Source: Actinomycetota bacterium
Lineage (GTDB): Bacteria; Actinomycetota; Aquicultoria; Aquicultorales; JAMCWL01
NCBI GenBank assembly: GCA_023481285.1
Contig: JAMCWL010000037.1
Location: 1 to 51,847 of the forward strand
DNA length: 51,847 nt
Direction of reading: 5' to 3'
Each line of letters opens with the position of its first letter. Position 1 is the first letter of the stretch. A program made the translations under genes and the position numbers. The notes below the pieces were generated by a model that saw nothing but the letters and a program-made list of their open reading frames with translations, ran no database searches and was not told the origin of the DNA. Positions 17,083-25,448 of this stretch are shown in pieces.

Positions 17083-18462
17083 TTACTTCACGAGCTCCGG
17101 ATCCAACTCCATGGCTTTGCTTACCAGTCGTTCGCCCACTCTCTCCAGGTAGACGTCGATGAGCTTCCGGATCGACCCGCAGTGCGGCTCGTAGAGCGAA
17201 CCGTTTCTGGCCAGCGCCGAGTAGGCGCAGCCGCCGCCGCAGAAGAACGCCAGCTCGCAGGAGCGGCACTTCTCGATGGTGGCGACGTTCCTATTATCCC
17301 ACAAGGAGGCTTTCTCCTCGAACAATTCGAGCTCCGGGCGGTAGCGGCCGATCGCGTGATCGGGATTGTCCATAGCCTCGGAGCAGGCGTAAATCAACCC
17401 GTCCGGCCCGAACTCGAAGGACTCCCGGTTGTTGGCCTCGCAGTAAAAGAGCTGCGGGACCGACGACCTGCCGCCCTCCACCACGGCTCTGAGGTGGTTC
17501 AGCGAGCGAAACATCCCGGTCTGCAAGATCTCGGAAACCTGCCGATCTTCTTCAAATAGGTCGAAAATCGGCCCGAGAAGCTCCCACTCCTCCAGCAGGT
17601 GGGGATTATCACCGCTTCCGGTGTGATCCGTAACCGGGGCCAAGCTGCACTTAAAGCGCTCATAGTCAGGCCAGCCGAACCTGCGGATCAAATCCACCAG
17701 CTCTCGAAGGTACGGGAGGTTCTGCGAATCCACGTTTACGCGCAGGTTCACCGATTTACCGAGGTCGAGAAGGAGGTTGACCGCCGAGACGACCTCGTCG
17801 TAGGTGCCGCTCCCATTGGCGGCTACCCGGCGCCGGTCGTGGATCTCCCGGGGGCCGTCGAGCGTCACCTGTACCTGGAGCGGAGAGGCGAACGCCCGCA
17901 ACTCCTCCTTGAAAAGGGGCAGGTGCACACCGTTGGTTGCGACGCTCACGGGAAGCTTGCGCTCGGATGAGAGCATCAGCGCACGCCGAACCACCCGCCT
18001 GTTCCTGGGGAGCAGCGGCTCCCCGCCGAACAGGGCTATCGCCTTCGGCAGATCGGGTTCCCCGGAAGAGATACTCTCGACAGCGGCGAAGATGAGATCG
18101 ACCTCTTCCTCGCCCATCACCGGCGACCTCCCGGCCACGCGGTTCTTCTCAAAGCAGTAGGTGCACCGGAGGTTGCAGGAGTAGGTAGGAGATATCGTAA
18201 ACCTGATCATTCGACGCTTTGGCATATAAGCCTTGAAGGTCTTTTCGACCAGCGCATCCTCGTCGGCTTTGCTCTCGAAAAGGTGCCCCCTATCGAGGAG
18301 CTTTCGATGGAGCGCCGGGTCGAGCGACCCGGCGCCTCCGCTCGATTCCAGCGCGCTGCCAACCTCCTCGTCGAGGAGGTCGACGGCCCCCGTCAGGGAG
18401 TTGACCATGAGCGAGTGCGCTTTAGAGATTGTGTGCATTATTAGGTATCGTGATAGCCGCAT
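17083..18462 (-). CDS. Radical SAM/SPASM peptide maturase
   Basis: 459 residues from MRLSRYLIMH. The N-terminal 100 residues form the short winged/RRE-like front part seen in peptide maturases (NSLTGAVDLLDEEV). The radical SAM core has the CxxxCxxC cluster motif CNLRCTYC at about residue 110, and FGGEPLL. The C-terminal SPASM domain supplies further Cys residues: FYCEANNRES, YACSEAMDN, CRSCELAFFCGGGCAYS and HCGS, enough for auxiliary 4Fe-4S clusters. Such enzymes put thioether, C-C or epimer modifications into ribosomal peptides. A Cys/Trp-rich small peptide gene ends 7 bases upstream, which is the likely substrate. No good ribosome binding site precedes the ATG, so translation is probably coupled to the peptide gene. 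Confidence 0.9.
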   Translation of the reverse strand: MRLSRYLIMHTISKAHSLMVNSLTGAVDLLDEEVGSALESSGGAGSLDPALHRKLLDRGHLFESKADEDALVEKTFKAYMPKRRMIRFTISPTYSCNLRCTYCFEKNRVAGRSPVMGEEEVDLIFAAVESISSGEPDLPKAIALFGGEPLLPRNRRVVRRALMLSSERKLPVSVATNGVHLPLFKEELRAFASPLQVQVTLDGPREIHDRRRVAANGSGTYDEVVSAVNLLLDLGKSVNLRVNVDSQNLPYLRELVDLIRRFGWPDYERFKCSLAPVTDHTGSGDNPHLLEEWELLGPIFDLFEEDRQVSEILQTGMFRSLNHLRAVVEGGRSSVPQLFYCEANNRESFEFGPDGLIYACSEAMDNPDHAIGRYRPELELFEEKASLWDNRNVATIEKCRSCELAFFCGGGCAYSALARNGSLYEPHCGSIRKLIDVYLERVGERLVSKAMELDPELVK

Positions 18463-18469
18463 CGGTCTA

Positions 18470-18592
18470 TCAAAAATATATGCATACCCACCAGCAACAG
18501 AGCGTGCCGGCATTCGGCTCATCGAACGCCTTCCCTTCGCTACCGTCAGTACCCTTGTGCCAGAGCTCGCTTTCGCCGTTTAGAGATACCAT
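18470..18592 (-). CDS. Candidate RiPP precursor peptide (40 residues, Cys/Trp-rich C-terminus)
   Basis: A small gene directly upstream of the radical SAM/SPASM gene. The ATG at 18592 follows GGAAGGAGGGAG, one of the strongest ribosome binding sites in the window. The first 31 residues are polar, like a leader (including ELWHKGTDGSEGKAFDEPN). The peptide ends GTLCCWWVCIYF. The concentration of three Cys and two Trp in the last nine residues fits a modified core. An in-frame ATG at 18643 would add 17 residues. The stop TGA lies 7 bases before the maturase start, consistent with one operon. I do not recognise a named precursor family. The functional assignment is inference from position, signal strength and composition. 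Confidence 0.7.
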   Translation of the reverse strand: MVSLNGESELWHKGTDGSEGKAFDEPNAGTLCCWWVCIYF

Positions 18593-18684
18593 GCTCCCTC
18601 CTTCCAAAAACTCCGCTTCCGCTTGGACAGTGCTAAAAATCATATTCCCCGAATCAGCAATTGATAATCAATCCACCGTTCTCT

Positions 18685-19782
18685 CTACCTTACGAACAGA
18701 TTAAGACCCCACACCCTGGCGTAAATCCCGACTTGGATCCAGACAACCGCTAGAAAGTAGAGGATGGCTGCCACCCAACTAAGGTAGGTGAGATCGGAAA
18801 GCCCCATCCCCCTTTCCTTAAGGACCTCCATCCTCTTGATCAGCGGCTGAAACTCAAGCGCAATCAACCTGGCGATGGCGGGCCCCGAAGCCAGGAATCT
18901 GGAGACGACCCCCGAGCCAAGACTGGCGATGGCCGCTCCGGCCTCGATGGCGCCGGCAAGCTTTCGCCTGTAAAAGAGGACGACGTTAAGGACGACGTCC
19001 GCCAGGAATTGGGGAGAGACGTTCGTCGCCTCGGCGGCGATCAGATCGCAGGCGACCTCCCTCTCCAGCTCCAGGCGGCGGTAGGCCAGGTGGACGGCGG
19101 GATTGAAAAACTGGACGTCCCGTAGGATGGTCGCCAGCCAGCGGGTGAGCGAGTCGAGGCGCTTGACGTGGGCCAGCTCGTGGGCGAGGATCGCGTCGAG
19201 GCTGCGCTCCGAGAACTCGCTCAAAAGCTCGTTCGAGAGGACGATCGCCGGCCTGAACACCCCAATCGTGAAGGGCACCGGGTGGCTCTCCTCGGTCAAG
19301 ACGAACCTGGGCGTCTTGACGCCGATCCGATCGACCAGGTAGTGCAGCCTTTTGACGAGCTCCGGGGCCTCCTCCTCCACCATCTCGGGGCCGTTGGCCA
19401 GTTTGTACCGCAAGAGGAAGAGCTGCACCCACCGAGCTAGCAGGGCCGTGCCAACCGCCGCCAACGATGCTATCAGAACAATCGAGCCTAAACTTTTGTT
19501 GTATACCAGCGTACCCATATCCGGGAGGAGAGGACTAGATATGAGCCCGAGCGGGTCCGGAATCCGAAACATGAGCAGGACGCGACCTGGTATATTTATA
19601 TTGGTGATCAGGGGCGTATCCATCAGAACCAGCAGCGCCTTAACGAGCGGCGCAAAGAGAAGGAAGAACCTCAGCCTCGGATCGCGAACCCTGAAAAGCT
19701 TAAAGAACAGAAGAACGGCTACCAATCCCAGCGCTCCGCTAATAATAGACGAGACGACGTTATTTATCAGAAACTCTACCAT
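18685..19782 (-). CDS. M56 family (BlaR1/HtpX-like) membrane metallopeptidase
   Basis: 365 residues from MVEFLINNVV, with GGAGGTGACAGG before the ATG. Earlier in-frame starts would add a charged segment unlikely in this family. Transmembrane helices lie at about residues 5-30, 45-62 and 105-130. The catalytic zinc motif is AILAHELAHVKRLDSLTRWL (HExxH), with downstream E in LEREVACDLIAAE. A final helix lies near the C-terminus (WVAAILYFLAVVWIQVGIY). M56 enzymes of the BlaR1 type usually carry a sensor domain and pair with a BlaI repressor; neither is seen here. It lies 92 bp upstream of the candidate peptide gene on the same strand, so it may process or sense the peptide, which is inference. 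Confidence 0.85.
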   Translation of the reverse strand: MVEFLINNVVSSIISGALGLVAVLLFFKLFRVRDPRLRFFLLFAPLVKALLVLMDTPLITNINIPGRVLLMFRIPDPLGLISSPLLPDMGTLVYNKSLGSIVLIASLAAVGTALLARWVQLFLLRYKLANGPEMVEEEAPELVKRLHYLVDRIGVKTPRFVLTEESHPVPFTIGVFRPAIVLSNELLSEFSERSLDAILAHELAHVKRLDSLTRWLATILRDVQFFNPAVHLAYRRLELEREVACDLIAAEATNVSPQFLADVVLNVVLFYRRKLAGAIEAGAAIASLGSGVVSRFLASGPAIARLIALEFQPLIKRMEVLKERGMGLSDLTYLSWVAAILYFLAVVWIQVGIYARVWGLNLFVR

Positions 19783-19912
19783 CCTGTCACCTCCAGCTCG
19801 AAGGTCAGCTCTACTCTCACCCCAATCCGACCTCTTCCCACCAGCCGACGATAAACGCTCAGGTTTCCGTTTACTTACCACTCTTGCGCTTTGTTTAAAC
19901 ATCAAAAAATAA

Positions 19913-20110
19913 AAATTTTTCTATAAACCCCCCGTGGATGTTTGGGCTCGTATGCGCACCCAGGCTGCGGCTGCAAATCCTTTGCTAAAAAGTTTCGACC
20001 GGCGCACGGAACATGCCTCGACCCAACTTTTACCATTCTTATGTTCTTAATAATGCGGCAACGCTTGGGTATAAGACTCTTAAAAATCAAGCGAACCGGG
20101 GAGGGGTACT
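19913..20110. other. Intergenic region with possible dispersed repeat
   Basis: The divergent promoter region of the M56 and phosphatase genes. Between about 19925 and 20030 the minus strand can be read as VGSRHVPCAGRNFLA plus GCAYEPKHPRG. Fragments of this kind are familiar as spurious translations of dispersed repeats in Gram-positive genomes. I take it as a repeat, not a gene. The plus strand carries GGGGAGGGG just before the TTG start at 20111. Confidence 0.35.
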
Positions 20111-21781
20111 TTGAAGAAAAGGGCCTGGAAGGAAAAGTTGGAACGCCTGGTCAAGAACTTAACGGAAGGCATAGTGGTGGCGTTTACCGGCGCCGCTGGA
20201 AGCGAGCAAGTAGCCCAAGCTCGGCGGGCGCCAATAGAGCACACGGCAGAAATCTTTGAGTGTATCACCGACGCGCCGCTCTTCGTCTTGGATAAAGAGT
20301 GGCGCTTCTCTTATCTCAATCGGAGAGCGGAACAGGTTTTTCAAAAATCAAAAGAGGACCTGCCGGGCAAAAGCATATGGGGCGAGCTCCCGGAAACCAC
20401 CGATTCAAGGTTTTTCACGGAGTACCACAGGGCGGTCGAGAACAAGACGCTCGCCATATTCGAAGAGTTTTACCCTCCACTTGGTAGATGGTTCGAGGTA
20501 CACGCCTATCCATATCAGGACGGTCTTCTAATTTTCCACTATGACGTCACCGAGAAAAAGAGGGCAAAGGAGCTTAGCGACGCCCTCAACGATATCAATA
20601 TGACGATCAATTCGACGCTCGAGTTCGATGAGATAATGCAGAGAGTGGTCGTCAAGTCTGCGAAAGCGATAGGGTGCGAGACGGCCGCCATAACCCTGCG
20701 TGAAGGCGATTACTGGGTGCTTCGATATAACTACGGATTCTCGAACGAGCTGATCGGAACGCGCTTCACCGACGAGGAAGCCAAACATACGGTCCTCGCC
20801 GCCGACACCCGGAAAACGATCGTCATCGACGATGCTTTCAAGGACGAAAGGATCAACTGCGAGGTGGCAAAGGCCTTAAGTATCCGCTCGATACTGATCG
20901 TCCCTCTAACCGTAAGGATGGAAGATGTTATTGGCGTCCTCTCTTTCAACTACCATTCGAGCCCGGTTATCTTCACCGAAGCCCAGGTCGGTTTTGCAAA
21001 TAACGTGGCGGTATCCGTCTCGCTCGCCCTTGAGAACGCCCGCCTTTACACAAAGGAGAGGCATATCGCCGACACCCTGCAAGAGGCGCTGCTCGTAGTG
21101 CCCGAGAAGATAGAGGGCATTGGCTTCAGCTATCTCTATCGCTCGGCGACGGAGGCCGCAATGGTCGGCGGCGACTTTTACGATGTTTTTGAGCTGGAGC
21201 ATGATAGGGTTGGGATCGTCGTGGGAGATATCTCGGGCAAAGGGTTAGGCGCGGCAGCTTTAACCTCGCTCGTTAAACATACGCTCAAAGCCTATGCCTT
21301 CCAGAGATACTCTCCGGCCGTCATTATGGCAAAGACCAACGAGCTGGTTGAAAAAGCGCTTGCTACGGGAACGTTCGTCACCGTCTTCTTCGGCATCCTT
21401 GACACGAGGTCAGGCGCCCTTACCTACTGCAGCGCCGGGCATCCCCCGGCGATTTTAAGGAAGAGAACGGGTCAAATCTCGCTTCTCAACACAAGCTCTC
21501 CTTTTGTCGGAGCGTTGACGGGCCTGAATTATATGGATGACGATGAACCTCTTGAAGAAGGCGACATTCTGGTCCTCTACACCGACGGAGTAACCGAGGC
21601 AAGACGTGAGGATGAGTGCTTTGGTGAGGAGAGGCTGGTCGACTGTGTAAGAGATTGCCCTCCAGCGCCGAAAGAAATACCTCAGCGAATCTTCAGCGAG
21701 GTCATGGATTTCACCGACGGAAGACTATCGGACGATGTCGCCCTGCTGGCGGTCCTATTCGAGCACCGAGTGCACGCCTAA
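20111..21781 (+). CDS. PAS-GAF-PP2C (SpoIIE/RsbU-type) serine phosphatase
   Basis: 556 residues from a TTG start after GGGGAGGGG. A PAS domain (about residues 45-150) contains ITDAPLFVLDKEWRFSYLNRRAE. A GAF domain (about 170-310) follows, with AIGCETAAITLREG. The PP2C/SpoIIE phosphatase (about 330-550) has the metal-binding Asp motifs GGDFYDVF, VVGDISGKG, LYTDGVTEARR and RLSDDVALLAVL. Such enzymes dephosphorylate anti-sigma-factor antagonists in stress or developmental switches; no RsbV/W-like partner is in view. There is no transmembrane segment, so it is a cytosolic sensor. A long inverted repeat directly after the stop may terminate transcription. Confidence 0.9.
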   Translation: MKKRAWKEKLERLVKNLTEGIVVAFTGAAGSEQVAQARRAPIEHTAEIFECITDAPLFVLDKEWRFSYLNRRAEQVFQKSKEDLPGKSIWGELPETTDSRFFTEYHRAVENKTLAIFEEFYPPLGRWFEVHAYPYQDGLLIFHYDVTEKKRAKELSDALNDINMTINSTLEFDEIMQRVVVKSAKAIGCETAAITLREGDYWVLRYNYGFSNELIGTRFTDEEAKHTVLAADTRKTIVIDDAFKDERINCEVAKALSIRSILIVPLTVRMEDVIGVLSFNYHSSPVIFTEAQVGFANNVAVSVSLALENARLYTKERHIADTLQEALLVVPEKIEGIGFSYLYRSATEAAMVGGDFYDVFELEHDRVGIVVGDISGKGLGAAALTSLVKHTLKAYAFQRYSPAVIMAKTNELVEKALATGTFVTVFFGILDTRSGALTYCSAGHPPAILRKRTGQISLLNTSSPFVGALTGLNYMDDDEPLEEGDILVLYTDGVTEARREDECFGEERLVDCVRDCPPAPKEIPQRIFSEVMDFTDGRLSDDVALLAVLFEHRVHA

Positions 21782-21787
21782 CTTTTT

Positions 21788-21916
21788 GGGGGACGTTCCT
21801 TTACTTTTTATACTTATTATACCACTTCACAAGCAGACCGAGATATACCACTTCACAAGCAGACCGAGATATACCACTTCACAAGCAGACCGAGCACTAG
21901 TGAAAGGGGAACGTCC
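21788..21916. repeat. Inverted repeat enclosing three 26-bp tandem repeats, between convergent genes
   Basis: Imperfect arms (ggggacgttcctttact near 21788-21805; agtgaaaggggaacgtcc at 21899-21916) enclose three tandem copies of a 26-bp unit starting tataccacttcacaagcaga, at 21818, 21844 and 21870 (the last is 25 bp). It sits between the phosphatase stop and the tsaD stop. It probably works as a two-way terminator; the tandem part looks like recent slippage. Confidence 0.75.
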
Positions 21917-21920
21917 TCCT

Positions 21921-23030
21921 TTACGTCAGGCGCAAGTTTGGATCGGGGTTGGCGGTCAACGGAAGGCGCTCGCCGGAGAGAAAGCGGTAGTAACCGGCGG
22001 CGGCGATCATGGCGGCGTTGTCCGTGCAGAGCGCCGGGCTGGGGTAGAAAAGCTCAAATCCCGTTTTCGAGGCGGCCGCCTCAAAACCGGCTCTGAGTCC
22101 CGAGTTGGCGGCGACCCCTCCAGCAAGGGCCACGTTTTCAACCTCGAATCGTTGTGCCGCCGCGACCGTTTTAGCCACGAGGACATCGACGACCGCCGCC
22201 TGGAAGCTTGCGGCGAGATTCGCCACGTTGACCTCCCGCCCGGCGCTCCTCTCCCTGGTCACGTAGTTGAGGACGGCCGTTTTGAGACCGCTCAGGGAGA
22301 AATCAAAACCGTCGTGGAGCATAGCCCTCGGGAAATGTATCGACGAGGGGTCGCCATCCTTAGCCAATCCATCGAGCACCGGCCCGCCGGGATAGCCCAG
22401 GCCCAGGTAGTTCGAGACCTTATCATACGCCTCCCCAACCGCGTCATCGAGCGTCTCCCCCACGAGCTCGTATTTGCCGAAGTCGGGCATGTAGACGATG
22501 CTCGTGTGGCCGCCGGAGACGATGAGACAGACGAGGGGAGGCCGCAAATCGGGATGCTCCAGAAAGTTGGCGAAAAGGTGCCCTTCAATGTGGTTGACGC
22601 CCACCAGGGGAAGACCGGTCACGTAGGAGATGGCCTTGGCGGCCCCGAGGCCGATGAGAAGCGCCCCGACAAGCCCGGGGCCTATCGTCACGGCGACGGC
22701 CGAAATATCCACAAAGCCGGCGTCCGCCTTTTCGAGCGCCTGTTTTAAAAGAGGGTTTATCACCTCGAGATGACGGCGGGAGGCGATCTCCGGAACGACG
22801 CCCCCAAACCTTTCATGAAGGGAGATCTGCGAAGCGACCATGTTCGAGAGGATCGTCCGACCGTTCGAGAGGACGGCGACCGCCGTTTCATCGCATGAAG
22901 TCTCAATCGCCAGCATCTGTAATCCGGCCGCCATAGGAACGGATTCGGTTTCCCGGCGGGCTTTCGCCTTCTTATAGACGATTGCCGGTATACTCTCTTC
23001 CTCTTTTTTACGCGCTTGGCTTTGGCGCAT
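21921..23030 (-). CDS. tsaD: tRNA N6-adenosine threonylcarbamoyltransferase TsaD
   Basis: 369 residues. TsaD attaches threonylcarbamoyl to A37 of ANN-decoding tRNAs (t6A) together with TsaB and TsaE. The ASKHA fold is marked by MLAIETSCDETAVAVL, the iron-ligand motif GGVVPEIASRRHLE, GPGLVGALLIGL, NHIEGHLFAN (metal His pair), LIVSGGHTSIV and ALAGGVAANSGLR, with CTDNAAMIAAAG near the end. About 35 basic residues precede the conserved part, longer than usual. The ATG at 23030 is chosen because AAAAGGA lies at good distance. It is the last gene of the tsaE-tsaB-rimI-tsaD group. Confidence 0.95.
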   Translation of the reverse strand: MRQSQARKKEEESIPAIVYKKAKARRETESVPMAAGLQMLAIETSCDETAVAVLSNGRTILSNMVASQISLHERFGGVVPEIASRRHLEVINPLLKQALEKADAGFVDISAVAVTIGPGLVGALLIGLGAAKAISYVTGLPLVGVNHIEGHLFANFLEHPDLRPPLVCLIVSGGHTSIVYMPDFGKYELVGETLDDAVGEAYDKVSNYLGLGYPGGPVLDGLAKDGDPSSIHFPRAMLHDGFDFSLSGLKTAVLNYVTRERSAGREVNVANLAASFQAAVVDVLVAKTVAAAQRFEVENVALAGGVAANSGLRAGFEAAASKTGFELFYPSPALCTDNAAMIAAAGYYRFLSGERLPLTANPDPNLRLT

Positions 23031-23042
23031 GTGCACGTCCTT

Positions 23043-23552
23043 TTATGCTGCTCCCCGGTCCATCTGTTTGGCTACCCTATCGAGAATTTTGCGGTAATTC
23101 TCTGATGTAATGTCCCCGGTCCAGAATATATGGGCATCCTCGCCGGTATCGGTGTAGTAACCGCGGCGAACGGCGGTCATGAAGAAGCCGAATTTCCGGT
23201 AAAGGTGCTGAGCAACGCGATTTCCCGGACGCACCTCGAGCATCAAGCGGTGCACGCCCCGTCTTATCGCGTAGTTTATGAGGTCGAACATGAGCTGAGT
23301 CCCTATCCCCTTGCCCTGGAATTCCGGATCGACTCCGATGTTGGTGATGTGCCCCTCGTCCAGAACGTAAAAGAGGCAGGCATAACCGACGGTGCGCTTG
23401 TTTACCTTGGCGACGATGAGGTAGTGGAGCTCCGGCCTCTCAACCTCGCGTTCAAACGTCGTGCGGCTCCAGGGTGTCGGGAAGACCTGGCGCTCGATCT
23501 GCTGCACATCGCTGATATCTTCATGACGCATCGGGCAAATCCTAACCTTCAT
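23043..23552 (-). CDS. rimI: Ribosomal protein S18 alanine N-acetyltransferase RimI
   Basis: 169 residues from MKVRICPMRHEDISDVQQIE. The GNAT fold has the acetyl-CoA loop VDPEFQGKGIGTQLM (Q/R-x-x-G-x-G/A) and the substrate segment LEVRPGNRVAQHLYRKFGF. It acetylates the N-terminus of ribosomal protein S18. It starts 2 bases after the tsaB stop and lies between tsaB and tsaD, the typical order in Gram-positive bacteria. Confidence 0.93.
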   Translation of the reverse strand: MKVRICPMRHEDISDVQQIERQVFPTPWSRTTFEREVERPELHYLIVAKVNKRTVGYACLFYVLDEGHITNIGVDPEFQGKGIGTQLMFDLINYAIRRGVHRLMLEVRPGNRVAQHLYRKFGFFMTAVRRGYYTDTGEDAHIFWTGDITSENYRKILDRVAKQMDRGAA

Positions 23553-23553
23553 C

Positions 23554-24273
23554 TTAAGCGTGCTCCTTCTTGAGCCAGAGCTCCTCGGCCTGGGACAGCC
23601 TGGCGTATATCGGCACAAGCGAGAACAGTTCATCAACAGCGCCCTCGACCAGCCTGGGTGCGGCTATGGCAGCGAGATCCGCCGCCCGTGGCCACCAAAA
23701 ATCCCTCGGCGAGAAGACGGCCCTTCCCCCGAGGTGACCTTCAAAAACCTTCCGGTGGGCGCTTATGCCGTCACCGACCAGCAGCACGCGTGGGATGTTC
23801 TCTTCCGCCAGCTCGTAAACGAGAGACTCCGGGGAGAGCGGCTTGAAATCCGTCAACCTCTTAATCGAGCCCCCGCTCGATTCGTAGACGGCGGCATAGA
23901 CCTCCTCGCGCTTGGCATCGATTATCGTACAGATCGCTCCCTCAAATGCTCCAACGCGTCTGGCGATGGCGTCAAGGCTGGGGACGCCCACAATCGGGAT
24001 GTCGAGAAGCTGGGCGAGCGTCCGGGCGATGGTTACCCCGATCCGAAGCCCGGTGAACGAGCCCGGGCCGAGGCCGACGACGACGGCTTCCAGCTCTTCC
24101 TTGGCGATGCCGGTCTCCCTGAGCGTCGTGTCAATCTGCGGTAATAACCTGGCCATATGACCCCTGGGGGTCCACGCGTTTATCTCGGCCATGAGATCGG
24201 CGGCGTCCGAGGTAGCATCAACCACCGCAACCGTGCAGGCGGGAGACGACGTATCGAACGAAAGAACCCTCAC
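23554..24273 (-). CDS. tsaB: tRNA threonylcarbamoyladenosine biosynthesis protein TsaB
   Basis: 239 residues. TsaB is the scaffold partner of TsaD in t6A formation. Typical motifs are VLSFDTSSPACTVAVVD at the N-terminus, HMARLLPQID and VVGLGPGSFTGLRIGVTIARTLAQ. The C-terminal half is the divergent second ASKHA domain. It overlaps the tsaE end by 4 bases and is followed closely by rimI. Confidence 0.93.
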   Translation of the reverse strand: MRVLSFDTSSPACTVAVVDATSDAADLMAEINAWTPRGHMARLLPQIDTTLRETGIAKEELEAVVVGLGPGSFTGLRIGVTIARTLAQLLDIPIVGVPSLDAIARRVGAFEGAICTIIDAKREEVYAAVYESSGGSIKRLTDFKPLSPESLVYELAEENIPRVLLVGDGISAHRKVFEGHLGGRAVFSPRDFWWPRAADLAAIAAPRLVEGAVDELFSLVPIYARLSQAEELWLKKEHA

Positions 24274-24761
24274 TCGACCTCCTTCTTCAAACCGCTGAAA
24301 AGCTTTCCCAGCACTTCTTCCCAGCGCCGGCCTTTAGGGGTAAAAGTTACCTCTCGCTTATCTTCCCCGGCAAGTTCAAACTGGATTTCCAGATACTCCG
24401 GCGGAAAGAGTGAGGCCATCCTGTTCCCCCACTCGATGACGGAAACTCCGTCATCGTAGAAGTACTCCTCGTAGCCGAGATCGACCAACTCGGCCGGGGA
24501 TTCCAGACGATAGACGTCGAAGTGGTAGAGTCTAAATCCATTCGAATACTCTTTAATGATCGTGAAGGTCGGGCTGGTGACGCGCTCTCGTACTCCCAGA
24601 CTTTCAGCCAACCCCTGAACGAAAACGGTTTTCCCGGCACCGAGGTCGCCGACGAGGCTGATGACGTCCCCCCGCAGAAGATTGGGGGCCAGCCGGCCTG
24701 CGAGATCTTTCGTCTCGCCCGGAGAGCGGGTCACAATCTTAAACTCTCGGAAACCAGTCAA
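24270..24761 (-). CDS. tsaE: tRNA threonylcarbamoyladenosine biosynthesis ATPase TsaE
   Basis: 163 residues. The P-loop is in LVGDLGAGKTVFVQGLAE, followed by VTSPTFTIIKEY, HFDVYRLESPAELVDLGYEEY and VIEWGNRM, all characteristic of the TsaE (YjeE) ATPase that drives the t6A complex. The stop overlaps the start of tsaB. Confidence 0.93.
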   Translation of the reverse strand: MTGFREFKIVTRSPGETKDLAGRLAPNLLRGDVISLVGDLGAGKTVFVQGLAESLGVRERVTSPTFTIIKEYSNGFRLYHFDVYRLESPAELVDLGYEEYFYDDGVSVIEWGNRMASLFPPEYLEIQFELAGEDKREVTFTPKGRRWEEVLGKLFSGLKKEVE

Positions 24762-24796
24762 GCGCTCTCCATTTATCTCACAGTTGAACTTGCTAA

Positions 24797-24825
24797 TAGC
24801 TAATTGCCAGCTAATAGCTAGAATA
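24797..24825. repeat. AGCT-rich spacer repeat
   Basis: Imperfect repeats of gctaata around AGCT (gctaatagctaattgccagctaatagctag) fill the spacer between tsaE and the uracil-DNA glycosylase gene. Similar AGCT-rich spacers occur elsewhere in the window. Confidence 0.6.
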
Positions 24826-25426
24826 ATCCAAGCTGCTCGGAGACCGCTTCGAGTTCGGCCGGCGCCTCAACCGCGGCGGTCGCCTTGGCATAGATCTCTT
24901 TTAGCTTCTGAAAGTCCTCTTCAATCGAGGTCAGAGTCGTCCGCGCGTAAAGAGCCGCTGCCGGGTGATACGTTGGCATCACCAGGTAGCCCTTTCCTCT
25001 AAATTCTTGCCCGTGAACGCGGGAGATCGAAACGTTCTTTTCGAGGATGAGGCGGGTGGCGAAATTTCCAAGAGCGCAGATGACCCTCGGCCGGATCAGC
25101 TCGACCTGCTTCAAAAGGAAAGGCTTGCAAAGCTCGATTTCATCGGGATTCGGGTCCCGGTTGCCGGGCGGGCGGCATTTAAGAACGTTGGCTATGTATA
25201 TGTCGCTCCTCGCCATCCCAATCGAAGCAAGGAGCTCGTCGAGGAGTTTGCCGGCGGCGCCCACAAAAGGCTCGCCTTGCTTGTCTTCGTGGTAGCCGGG
25301 GGCTTCCCCGACGAATAAGAGATCGGTCCGGGGATTACCCACCCCGAAGACGACGTTGGTTCGTGTTTTTGCGAGACTACACTGTTCGCACGATTGCGCC
25401 TCGCGCCTTAATTCTTCAAAGGTCAT
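24818..25426 (-). CDS. Uracil-DNA glycosylase, family 4 (iron-sulfur type)
   Basis: 202 residues. It removes uracil from DNA for base excision repair. The sequence shows the family 4 motif GEAPGYHEDKQGEPFVG with catalytic residues, CEQCSLAKTRTNVV near the N-terminus and CRPPGNRDPNPDEIELC, giving four Cys for a 4Fe-4S cluster, and MPTYHPAAALY at the active-site His. This family is common in thermophiles and Actinobacteria. Confidence 0.93.
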   Translation of the reverse strand: MTFEELRREAQSCEQCSLAKTRTNVVFGVGNPRTDLLFVGEAPGYHEDKQGEPFVGAAGKLLDELLASIGMARSDIYIANVLKCRPPGNRDPNPDEIELCKPFLLKQVELIRPRVICALGNFATRLILEKNVSISRVHGQEFRGKGYLVMPTYHPAAALYARTTLTSIEEDFQKLKEIYAKATAAVEAPAELEAVSEQLGLF

Positions 25427-25448
25427 GACTTACCCTCGGTCAAACTCG

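Noticed and set aside
18470-18472. Second candidate selenocysteine codon (TGA ending the small peptide)
   Set aside because: The TGA is followed at once by TAG in frame, and no hairpin of the right type follows, so it is a normal stop.
19902-20090. Minus-strand 62-codon frame with SRHVPCAG
   Set aside because: It resembles spurious translations of dispersed repeats, lacks a ribosome binding site and lies in a divergent promoter region.
21818-21894. Three identical 26-bp repeats that might suggest a CRISPR array
   Set aside because: The copies follow each other without spacers, and no cas gene is present.
21735-22748. Plus-strand frame of 337 codons opposite tsaD
   Set aside because: The minus strand has all TsaD motifs; the plus frame starts inside the phosphatase gene and runs through repeats.
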